A model generated the notes under the pieces. The model was not told the origin of the DNA. It saw only the letters and a program-made list of their open reading frames with translations, and did not search any database. From positions 1 to 5,802 of the forward strand of contig DEIW01000058.1 in assembly GCA_002352705.1 (NCBI GenBank): a stretch of 5,802 nucleotides of DNA. Reading direction: 5' to 3'. The stretch comes from Bacteroidales bacterium UBA2764. Its GTDB lineage: Bacteria > Bacteroidota > Bacteroidia > Bacteroidales > Paludibacteraceae. This document shows, one piece after another, positions 1-5,802 of the stretch (position 1 is its first letter; the number at the start of each line of letters is the position of its first letter). The position numbers were made by a program, and so were the translations under genes.

Positions 1-676
1 CACCAACGACCCCGATGCGCACTACACCTATATCGAGCGTGCGAAAGCGAAGGGCTATGACGTCCTGCTGATGGACGGCGAGCTGGACGTACACGCCATG
101 AGCCAGGCGGAGCAGAAGAGCGAGGAAGGCAAGCTGCGGTTCGTACGCATTGACTCCGACACCATCGAGAACCTCATCCGCAAGGAGGATACCGCCAAGG
201 ACACTTTCTCCGACGAGCAGAAAGAGGGACTGCGCAAAGCGTTCGAGGGCTTGCTACCGAGCGCCGAGGACAAACTGCGTTATTTCGTTACCTGCGAGGC
301 TGCGGCAGCAGACGCCCTGCCGGTCTTCCTGACCCAGAACGAGTTCATGCGCCGAATGAAAGAGATGTCCGCTCACCAGCAGGGAATGTCCTTCTACGGC
401 CAGATGCCCGACCAGTACAACCTTGTCCTGAACACCGCTCACCCGCTCATTCAGGAACTCGTCAATAAAGAGACCTCCGAGCAGGTAGAGGAAGAAGTCG
501 AGAAGAAAGACGGCAACGAAACCCAAAAAGAGACTGTTATCAAGACGGTCTGCAAGTTGGAGGGTGAGGATGAGCGAATTAAACAACTCATCGATATTGC
601 CCTTCTCGCCTCCGGTCTACTTAAAGGCGAGTCATTGGCTAAATTCGTAAACAGAAGTGTGGATTTGTTAAAATAG
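1..676 (+). CDS. htpG: Molecular chaperone HtpG (Hsp90 family), C-terminal part; 5' end outside the window
   Basis: The reading frame is open from base 2 and ends at the TAG at 674-676, giving the last 224 residues of a protein usually about 630-690 residues long in this phylum. HtpG is a cytoplasmic ATP-dependent dimeric chaperone; this part covers the end of the middle domain and the C-terminal dimerisation domain. Recognisable stretches are YIERAKAKGYDVLLMDGELD (middle/C-terminal junction), FMRRMKEMSAHQQGMSFYG, the conserved MPDQYNLVLNTAHPLI and the closing helix IKQLIDIALLASGLLKGESL. These closely resemble Bacteroides HtpG as I remember it. The ATPase domain is upstream and cannot be checked. 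A very acidic/basic charged stretch, rich in E and K (about 475-545), sits between the NTAHPLI segment and the last helices; such a linker is variable in length in Bacteroidota and looks short here. No frameshift is seen. An intrinsic terminator follows 22 bases after the stop, so htpG is transcribed separately from the receptor gene. Confidence 0.95.
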   Translation, partial: TNDPDAHYTYIERAKAKGYDVLLMDGELDVHAMSQAEQKSEEGKLRFVRIDSDTIENLIRKEDTAKDTFSDEQKEGLRKAFEGLLPSAEDKLRYFVTCEAAAADALPVFLTQNEFMRRMKEMSAHQQGMSFYGQMPDQYNLVLNTAHPLIQELVNKETSEQVEEEVEKKDGNETQKETVIKTVCKLEGEDERIKQLIDIALLASGLLKGESLAKFVNRSVDLLK

Positions 677-698
677 TAACTATGCCGTAAAATTATTT

Positions 699-731
699 AA
701 ATGGGCTCTTGAAAGAGAGCTCATTTTTTTT
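699..731 (+). terminator. Rho-independent terminator of htpG
   Basis: A 10-bp stem (701-710 pairing with 715-724, with two G-U wobbles) is closed by a GAAA tetraloop at 711-714 and followed by eight T residues (724-731). Two A-T pairs at the base can extend the stem. It lies 22 bases after the htpG stop codon, in the right orientation and position to end htpG transcription. All of this is read directly from the sequence; function is inferred from the standard hairpin-plus-U-tract form. Confidence 0.88.
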
Positions 732-809
732 AATATAATATGTGTATAAATTACAATTTTAGTCGCAAAATAATGTACGATTTTTAAGATTTTTGTAAAA
801 AAAATAATA

Positions 810-821
810 AAAGTGCACTTT
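810..821. promoter_or_regulatory. 12-bp perfect palindrome, candidate regulator-binding site
   Basis: AAAGTGCACTTT is a perfect 12-bp palindrome centred between 815 and 816. It lies about 20 bases upstream of the -33 element and roughly 57 bases upstream of the estimated transcription start, a position typical of an activator site. No known Bacteroidota regulator motif was recognised in it. In an AT-rich region the outer A/T pairs add little, but the GTGCAC core is not AT-rich. Binding is only inferred. Confidence 0.35.
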
Positions 822-835
822 CTATTAAAAATAGA
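821..835. promoter_or_regulatory. Inverted repeat abutting the -33 element, candidate operator
   Basis: TCTATT (821-826) is repeated in inverted form as AATAGA (830-835) around an AAA spacer. It directly abuts the palindrome at 810-821, sharing one base, and ends two bases before the putative -33 element at 837-840. A protein bound here would touch the promoter. The repeat is AT-rich, so chance occurrence is quite possible. Confidence 0.25.
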
Positions 836-836
836 T

Positions 837-868
837 ATTGCGTATGTCAGAATAAAGCAGTACCTTTG
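837..868 (+). promoter_or_regulatory. Bacteroidota-type sigma promoter for the receptor operon
   Basis: ATTG at 837-840 matches the -33 element (consensus TTTG/TTG). After a 20-base spacer, TACCTTTG at 861-868 matches the -7 consensus TAnnTTTG exactly. This is the arrangement used by the primary sigma factor of Bacteroides and relatives. By the usual spacing, transcription would begin at about 872-876, giving a short 5' leader of about 25-29 bases before the ATG at 901. No Shine-Dalgarno sequence is convincing in that leader (only AAGG at 887-890, ten bases from the ATG), which is normal for this phylum. The start site itself is inferred. Confidence 0.8.
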
Positions 869-900
869 CGCCCGATTTTGAAAATTAAGGTACAATTATA

Positions 901-3684
901 ATGAATCAATTAAAACTTTCTCTATTTCTCTTTTCGCTTTTCGCTGTGTTAGGCGTACAAGCGCAATCAGTGACTTCGGTTAAAGTTTCCGGAGTGGTAA
1001 CAGATTTTCAAACCCGCGAGCCTCTGGTGGGGGTTACTGTTTTTGACAAGAATGATCCCTCTAAAGGCACCGTTACCGATATCGACGGACAATATACGAT
1101 TACGGTAGATGTGCGTAAGCCGGCGATGTTGAGTTTTTCTTATGTGGGATACGATACAGAGACCCGTTCGGTTACTGCACTCACGAAGACGTTGAATGTG
1201 CCACTCCTTACCCATAATGAGCTTCTGGATGATGTCGTGGTGACGGCAGGGCGTTTTGAGCAGCGCCAGACGGATGTTACTGTCTCCATGGAGGTTCTCA
1301 AACCCGAGGCGCTCCGTAGTCAGGCGCCTACGGATCTCTCGTCAACATTGCAAACTCTTCCTGGAGTGGAGATTATTGACAAGCAACCCTCTATCCGCGG
1401 TGGCGGTGGATGGACATATAGTGTGGGTAGCCGGTGTCAGGTGCTGATGGACGGAATGACCATCCTGAATCCTAAGACCGGTGAGATAAACTGGAATAAT
1501 GTGCCACTGGAGAATGTGGCGCAGGTGGAAGTTATCAAAGGAGCTTCTTCCGTCCTCTATGGATCTTCCGCGCTGAATGGTGTAATCAACGTGCGTACCC
1601 AACGTCCGGGTTTGAAACCCGAGACGAAGGTGAGCGGATACGTAGGTGTGTATGATAACTATAAGAATTACGCGTACACGGGCGCGCGTCTTCCTTTATA
1701 TTATGGTGCGGAGGCTTCTCATTCCCGCCGTGTGGGAGATTTTGATATCTCGGCGGCTATCAGTGGATTTAAAGATGAGGGCTATCGCCAGCAGAGTTTC
1801 AATGACCGCGTACGTTTGGGCGGAAATATGACCTATCACAAACCAATGCCGGCGGGAAAATATATGAGCATGGGTGCTAATGTAAATTACGTGGCTAACC
1901 AGTATGGCGATTTCTTTATCTGGCGCAGCCCGAAGGATCCTATTCATCCTTCGCCGTTGACTAACATGGGACGCAAGGAGCATAATTTCAATATCGACCC
2001 GTTCTTCAATTATGACGATGCAGATAAAGGTATCTCGCACAAAGTACGTGCACGTTTCTACCTTACTTCCGACAACCTTACTACGCCTTCTGAGCGTATG
2101 AGCACCGAGGACCTCGCTAAATGGGGTGCCACGAGCTTTGATTTAGGCAAGATCGCAGGGTACGCAGAGAGTGCCAAAGGATGGATAGATAAGGGCTACG
2201 ATATTACCAACGCATTGCTTCTTACCTTCCAAGATATAGCTGTTCCGATCATGAATGATTTGCAGGATGAGAACTGGTTAGGTCTTATCCAACACGGAGT
2301 AGGCTTTGTACAAAACGATTTGGGTTATACCGGCACAGTTGCTGAGATGCAGGATGCCGTGGCATACGCAATGAATCTTTTGGCGAACAATGATCCTACT
2401 CGTCCGGAGCTGACCTATAACGGCTATCTGGATTATCAGTTTGCTAAGCAATGGAACTCCGGCGTACGTCTTACCACCGGTATCAACTGGAATCATATTA
2501 CCAATACGGCGAATATCACGGGCACCCACCATACGGATAACTTGGCTGCGTATATCCAATACGACCATCGTATTGCCGACAAACTCTCTTTGAGTGCAGG
2601 TATGCGTCTGGAATACTATCGCATGGACTCCAGTTACAACGAAGCGAATATCCAAATCGGTAAATGGCTCTGTCCTGTACGTCCTGTCTTCCGTGCCGGT
2701 CTGAACTGGGAGATTTACAAAGCCGGATTCCTCCGCGCCAGCTTCGGTCAGGGTTACCGCAACCCGTCTATCACGGAGAAGTTCGCCCGTAAAGACATCG
2801 GCGGCGTAGGCGTCTATCCGAATCATAACATCAGGCCGGAGTCGGGTTTCAATGCCGAGTTAGGTTATAAGCAACTCTATAAGTTCGGTCCTATCACCGG
2901 TACACTGGATGTAGCCGGCTTCTATACCGAGTATAGAAATATGATAGAGTACCAGTTCGGTCTCTTCCGTAACTCTGATTTCACTATGATTAACTCAATG
3001 GACGACGTCCTCAGTGAGGCGCAGAATATAATTGATGATATCAAAAAGAATAAGTCCCTGAGCAACGCCGGTATCGGTATCGGTGCGCAGTTTGTGAATG
3101 TGAACCATGCGCGTATCTACGGCGCCGAGGTAAGCACCGCCGGAAAAGTAGCCATCCAGAAGCAAATGGAACTGCGTTATTCCATCGGTTATACCTTCAC
3201 TGAGCCGGAGGATATGGATAACGCCAAGCGTATTGAGGAGGAGAAAAACTATACCGATCCGTTGCAGATGAAGAATAAATCCAATGATACCAAGTATCTC
3301 AAGTACCGCAACAAACATTCTTTCAAAGCAACTTTGGATTATAACTACAAGTGGTTCTCCATCGGCATGAACATGTCCTATCGCAGCAAGATGTTAGCCG
3401 TGGATTATATCATGGTAGATGAGCGCGAGAAAGAGCAGGATGACCTCATGGATTATGCCCGTAAGTTTATCTTCGGATATGAAGACGGTGTGTCGCTGCA
3501 TGATTATTGGATGGCGCATAACACGGGCATCTTCACGATGGATCTTCGTGCCGCTGTGCGTTTCAAAGAGCATGTAGAGGTACAGTTCCTCGTCAATAAT
3601 CTTCTTAATACGGAGTATAGTTTCCGTCCTATGGCATTAGCGGCTCCGCGTACGTTCGTATGCCGGCTGAACTTGACATTCTAA
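901..3684 (+). CDS. TonB-dependent outer-membrane receptor with N-terminal carboxypeptidase-regulatory-like domain; substrate unknown
   Basis: A complete 927-residue outer-membrane transporter that would import a ligand using energy passed on by TonB-ExbBD. Residues 1-21 are a signal peptide ending VQA, with mature protein starting QSVTS. Residues about 29-104 form a CarboxypepD_reg-like beta-sandwich (VSGVVTD, PLVGVTV, GTVTDIDGQYTI, LSFSYVGYDT). DDVVVTAGR (110-118) is TonB-box-like. The plug spans about 119-234, with SSTLQTLPGVEI, LMDGMTILN and VEVIKGASSVLYGSSALNGV. The rest is a beta-barrel ending in LNTEYSFRP and a final strand closing with the expected C-terminal phenylalanine (CRLNLTF). 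The barrel carries unusual helix-prone insertions at about 391-498, 696-722 and 839-876. The ATG at 901 is chosen because it begins the signal peptide and sits about 33 bases after the -7 promoter element. The next gene starts 18 bases after the stop. It is shorter than typical SusC proteins and no SusD follows, so a siderophore, haem, vitamin or peptide substrate is as likely as a glycan. Confidence 0.95.
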   Translation: MNQLKLSLFLFSLFAVLGVQAQSVTSVKVSGVVTDFQTREPLVGVTVFDKNDPSKGTVTDIDGQYTITVDVRKPAMLSFSYVGYDTETRSVTALTKTLNVPLLTHNELLDDVVVTAGRFEQRQTDVTVSMEVLKPEALRSQAPTDLSSTLQTLPGVEIIDKQPSIRGGGGWTYSVGSRCQVLMDGMTILNPKTGEINWNNVPLENVAQVEVIKGASSVLYGSSALNGVINVRTQRPGLKPETKVSGYVGVYDNYKNYAYTGARLPLYYGAEASHSRRVGDFDISAAISGFKDEGYRQQSFNDRVRLGGNMTYHKPMPAGKYMSMGANVNYVANQYGDFFIWRSPKDPIHPSPLTNMGRKEHNFNIDPFFNYDDADKGISHKVRARFYLTSDNLTTPSERMSTEDLAKWGATSFDLGKIAGYAESAKGWIDKGYDITNALLLTFQDIAVPIMNDLQDENWLGLIQHGVGFVQNDLGYTGTVAEMQDAVAYAMNLLANNDPTRPELTYNGYLDYQFAKQWNSGVRLTTGINWNHITNTANITGTHHTDNLAAYIQYDHRIADKLSLSAGMRLEYYRMDSSYNEANIQIGKWLCPVRPVFRAGLNWEIYKAGFLRASFGQGYRNPSITEKFARKDIGGVGVYPNHNIRPESGFNAELGYKQLYKFGPITGTLDVAGFYTEYRNMIEYQFGLFRNSDFTMINSMDDVLSEAQNIIDDIKKNKSLSNAGIGIGAQFVNVNHARIYGAEVSTAGKVAIQKQMELRYSIGYTFTEPEDMDNAKRIEEEKNYTDPLQMKNKSNDTKYLKYRNKHSFKATLDYNYKWFSIGMNMSYRSKMLAVDYIMVDEREKEQDDLMDYARKFIFGYEDGVSLHDYWMAHNTGIFTMDLRAAVRFKEHVEVQFLVNNLLNTEYSFRPMALAAPRTFVCRLNLTF

Positions 3685-3702
3685 GTAGAAATATATAGGC
3701 TT

Positions 3703-5802
3703 ATGAAAAAGATAATTACTGCTATTTGTTTATTGGTGTCGCTGAGTGTGCAGGCTGCACAGATGGGTGCCGCGCTGGGTGTGTATAGCGGTTCGGTGAC
3801 CATCAACGGCACTTCATACAACGCAAGTCGGATCTATGTCTTACCCGGTGCAGAAGCGAACACATTGACCTGCGTGGTAGGGCAACAGGTACTGGTTAAT
3901 ATACCATCATCGTCGATTGTCCTCTCGGCACAGGCGATCAACGCCAATTATGCCATTACGAACGGTGGTTTCGAGGGAAACTGGAGCAATAACGAGCCGC
4001 AAGGCTGGCATTCGTTTAAGACCGCAACGGGCGATTATGCTTCGTTTGTCACCGGTAACACCGGTCAGTTCCAACAATCGACAGACACGCGTCCCGGTTC
4101 AACGGGATCGTATAGCGCACAACTGCAATCCAAAACATTAATGGGTATCAACGCCAATGGTAACTGCACCAACGGTCGAATTAACGCAGGCTCCATGAGC
4201 GCTACAGACGCCAGTGGTAACTATGCTTTTTCCGATCCGTCTCAGCCAAACTACACTACCGCCTTTGTGGGTTGTCCGGATTCACTTGTTTTCTGGGCAA
4301 AATATATACCCGGAGGCGGAAATGTAACCGACGCAAGCAATAAAGCTCGTGCGCACGCAACCCTATTGACCAATGCCCGTTACCAAGATCCGGAGACGAA
4401 AGACTACTCCGCTATCAAGATAGCAGAAGCTACTTCCAACTACTCGGCTACATCAAGCAAAGGCTGGCAACGTATTGCTGTCCCGTTTGTCTATACAAGC
4501 GTCAGTCCGTCACAAATGGCTTATATGTTGCTCACTTTCTCCACCAACGCAACCCCTGGAGGAGGAAATGCCAGCAAAAAAAGCCCTGATAACGTGTATA
4601 TTGACGATGCGGAGATGATCTATAACCACAGTCTGACTCAATTGAAAGTTGACGGAGAAGTTATTTCTTTTACGAAAGGTCAAGCGACAACAAATAAGAT
4701 TTATAGCAACAATTATGCTGTTTCAGCCACGACAAATGGTAAGGCAGCTAAGACGTTTATCGGATATGATGCGACCAATTACCGCATGTATATCTACGTA
4801 GTAGCGGATAACTACTCGCAAGCGTGCGCGTATTCCTTATATACATTGCAGATGGCAGAACCCATCAAGGATACCGAATACGCCTACTCAGCTACGACTT
4901 GCGACAACTATCCGTATTCAGACAACCTGTTCCAGAACCTGACCAAGTCCGGTGTCTATCACACCACTATCCCCAATACGCAAGGCGGCGACTCGCTGAT
5001 TACGCTGACGCTGACGGTAAATAAGACCTATGCTTTCCCTGCTGACGCTACGATGAAGATGAACGAGACCTACACTTGGCGCGAGAAGACGTATCAGAAT
5101 CTCACTCCGGGTGTATATACCTTCGCTGACTCACTCAAAACAAAGACCGGTTGCGACTCCGTCTATACGCTGACGCTGACTGTGGAGTCCATCAGCTATT
5201 TGTTCGAAGAGAGCGCTACCGTTTGTCGGAACGAGGAAAGTGAATGGCATCAAAAGACGCTGAACACCTCGAAGGCGGGTACGTTCATGGTCTACGACTC
5301 GCTCAAATCGGTTTATGGTCAAGACTCCGTCTATAGACTGACGCTGACCGTGTTGCCCACCTATACGATTCCCGCTGAGGCAACGATGAAGATGAACGAG
5401 ACCTATACCTGGCGCGAGAAGACGTATCAGAATCTCACTCCGGGCGTATATACCTTCACTGACTCGCTGAAAACGCAAGCCGGATGCGACTCGGTCTATA
5501 CGCTGGCGTTGACCGTTCAGTCAATCGGCTATTGGTTTGAAGAGATGATGAGCAGTTGCGTCAACGAAGATACTGAATGGCATGGCAAGCAACTCCCCAC
5601 GGCGACTGCGGGCGACTATGTCTTGTATGACTCGCTGAAATCGGTTTATGGTCAAGACTCTGTCTATAGACTGACGCTGAGCGTTCACCCAGTTTATCTG
5701 TTCACGGAAGAGAAATACGTCAATGAAGCGAACTTGGTATGGCGCGGCAAGACCATTACAGACCTGCCTAAACGTGAAGAACCGTACCTGATTTACGACT
5801 CG
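3703..5802 (+). CDS. Large secreted repeat protein: PCMD-like domain, beta-sandwich, then tandem adhesin-type repeats; 3' end outside the window
   Basis: The frame is open for 700 codons from the ATG at 3703 to the window edge with no stop. Residues 1-19 are a Sec signal peptide (MKKIITAICLLVSLSVQA) without a lipobox, so the product is exported but not an obvious lipoprotein. Residues 20-86 are beta-rich and unassigned. Residues about 87-308 resemble the PCMD (putative carbohydrate metabolism) family: NGGFEGNW, GWHSF, SYSAQLQSK, CPDSLVFWAKY, KGWQRIAVPF, YMLLTFSTNATPGGG and VYIDDAEMIYN. Residues 311-384 (LTQLKVDGEVI to YSLYTLQM) resemble a cadherin-like beta-sandwich. From residue 388 come Ig-like repeats of 54-56 residues with the signature GxDSVYxLTLTV, paired into 111-residue units from 442. 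This build suggests a surface adhesin or ligand-binding protein. A type IX secretion C-terminal domain might be expected but lies beyond the window. It starts 18 bases after the receptor gene and is probably co-transcribed with it. Domain names rest on remembered family patterns, so exact function is unknown. Confidence 0.88.
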   Translation, partial: MKKIITAICLLVSLSVQAAQMGAALGVYSGSVTINGTSYNASRIYVLPGAEANTLTCVVGQQVLVNIPSSSIVLSAQAINANYAITNGGFEGNWSNNEPQGWHSFKTATGDYASFVTGNTGQFQQSTDTRPGSTGSYSAQLQSKTLMGINANGNCTNGRINAGSMSATDASGNYAFSDPSQPNYTTAFVGCPDSLVFWAKYIPGGGNVTDASNKARAHATLLTNARYQDPETKDYSAIKIAEATSNYSATSSKGWQRIAVPFVYTSVSPSQMAYMLLTFSTNATPGGGNASKKSPDNVYIDDAEMIYNHSLTQLKVDGEVISFTKGQATTNKIYSNNYAVSATTNGKAAKTFIGYDATNYRMYIYVVADNYSQACAYSLYTLQMAEPIKDTEYAYSATTCDNYPYSDNLFQNLTKSGVYHTTIPNTQGGDSLITLTLTVNKTYAFPADATMKMNETYTWREKTYQNLTPGVYTFADSLKTKTGCDSVYTLTLTVESISYLFEESATVCRNEESEWHQKTLNTSKAGTFMVYDSLKSVYGQDSVYRLTLTVLPTYTIPAEATMKMNETYTWREKTYQNLTPGVYTFTDSLKTQAGCDSVYTLALTVQSIGYWFEEMMSSCVNEDTEWHGKQLPTATAGDYVLYDSLKSVYGQDSVYRLTLSVHPVYLFTEEKYVNEANLVWRGKTITDLPKREEPYLIYDS
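4864..5025 (+). repeat. First, diverged half-repeat of the adhesin region
   Basis: Residues 388-441 of the secreted protein form a 54-residue module related to the later half-repeats: an early cysteine (TTCDN, residue 400), a GVYHTT turn-strand and GGDSLITLTLTV at the end. By its cysteine position and its G in place of the second cysteine it is closest to the 'B' half-repeats, though diverged in sequence. It directly precedes the first full 111-residue unit. Confidence 0.6.
5026..5358 (+). repeat. 333-bp tandem repeat, unit 1 (111 residues, halves A and B)
   Basis: This unit encodes residues 442-552. Half A (55 residues) has ATMKMNETYTWREKTYQN, GVYTFADSLK and GCDSVYTLTLTV. Half B (56 residues) has ATVCRNEESEWHQKT, VYDSLKSVYGQDSVYRLTLTV. 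The two halves share a common pattern (NE, W, KT, DSLK, DSVYxLTLTV), so each is an old duplicate of one Ig-like module. The pair was then duplicated as a block to make unit 2. Confidence 0.9.
5359..5691 (+). repeat. 333-bp tandem repeat, unit 2
   Basis: This unit encodes residues 553-663 and lies exactly 333 bp after unit 1 with no gap. Half A matches the first unit at 47 of 55 residues and half B at 36 of 56, by hand count. DNA identity is concentrated in blocks: 5410-5444 is identical to 5077-5111 (35 bases), and 5638-5680 differs from 5305-5347 at one base. This points to fairly recent duplication or gene conversion. Confidence 0.9.
5692..5802 (+). repeat. Third repeat unit, diverged and cut by the window edge
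   Basis: The first 37 residues of a third unit (residues 664-700) follow unit 2 in register. They keep the scaffold VYLFTEEKYVNEANLVWRGK, with the NE and WxxK positions and a final YDS, but otherwise differ from half A. There is no cysteine in the visible part. The array continues beyond the window, so the total number of units is unknown. Confidence 0.7.

Noticed and set aside
779..794. Direct repeat GATTTTT at 779-785 and 788-794
   Set aside because: It is seven bases and nearly homopolymeric in an AT-rich spacer, so it carries little information; it is better treated as part of the A/T-tract pattern.
680..895. A 71-codon minus-strand open frame across the htpG-receptor intergenic region
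   Set aside because: It runs through the terminator, the promoter and A/T tracts, its translation is low-complexity (rich in I, F, K, Y), and there is no supporting start signal.
2278..2826. A 182-codon minus-strand open frame inside the receptor gene
   Set aside because: It is a shadow of the clearly coding + strand receptor, which has signal peptide, plug and barrel features; the antisense product shows no recognisable domain.
901..3684. Reading the receptor and its neighbour as a SusC/SusD polysaccharide-utilisation pair
   Set aside because: The receptor is shorter than typical SusC, and the downstream protein lacks a lipobox cysteine at the signal-peptide end and any SusD-like helical repeat pattern. 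Cys9 sits inside the hydrophobic core, not in a lipobox.
3685..3702. A separate promoter or strong Shine-Dalgarno site for the repeat protein
   Set aside because: Only 18 bases are available, AGG at 3697-3699 is too close to the ATG, and no TAnnTTTG element is present. Co-transcription with the receptor is simpler.
4824..5024. Short + strand open frames in another phase (also 3917-4141) within the repeat-protein gene
   Set aside because: Both overlap the 700-codon open frame that carries the signal peptide and conserved domains, and their arginine- or low-complexity-rich translations match no family.
5026..5691. Possibility that the tandem repeats are a CRISPR array or a mobile-element end
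   Set aside because: The period is 333 bp, the frame stays open through every unit, and the differences are mostly synonymous or conservative, as expected for protein repeats.

Overview
The window looks like chromosomal DNA from a member of the Bacteroidota, most likely the order Bacteroidales. Four things suggest this: an Hsp90/HtpG C-terminus of the Bacteroides type; a TonB-dependent receptor carrying the carboxypeptidase-regulatory-like N-terminal domain typical of this phylum; a promoter matching the Bacteroidota consensus (TTG, about 20 bases, TAnnTTTG) rather than an E. coli type -35/-10; and a secreted protein built from a PCMD-like domain followed by 'GCDSVYTLTLTV' adhesin-type repeats. 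I cannot name a genus.

Layout, all on the + strand: (1) 1-676, the last 224 residues of the chaperone gene htpG, followed by a clear intrinsic terminator at about 699-731. (2) 677-900, an AT-rich intergenic region holding the terminator, phased A/T tracts, two adjacent inverted repeats and a Bacteroidota promoter. (3) 901-3684, a complete 927-residue TonB-dependent outer-membrane receptor of unknown substrate. (4) 3703-5802, a large secreted, repeat-containing protein with a clean signal peptide. It is open for all 700 codons to the window edge, so its C-terminus is not visible.

Genes 3 and 4 are separated by only 18 bases with no terminator or promoter signal between them, so they probably form an operon driven from the promoter at about 837-868. 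htpG is a separate upstream transcription unit. The receptor is not a classical SusC: the downstream gene is not a SusD lipoprotein, since its signal peptide has no lipobox. The simplest reading is an outer-membrane transporter paired with a secreted or surface-displayed protein that may bind a ligand or adhere. That pairing is inference.

The most interesting structures are the 333-bp (111-residue) tandem repeats in gene 4, with an alternating cysteine arrangement that could bridge neighbouring half-repeats, and long charged, helix-prone insertions in the receptor's barrel. I saw no RNA genes, CRISPR array, insertion sequence or integration site.
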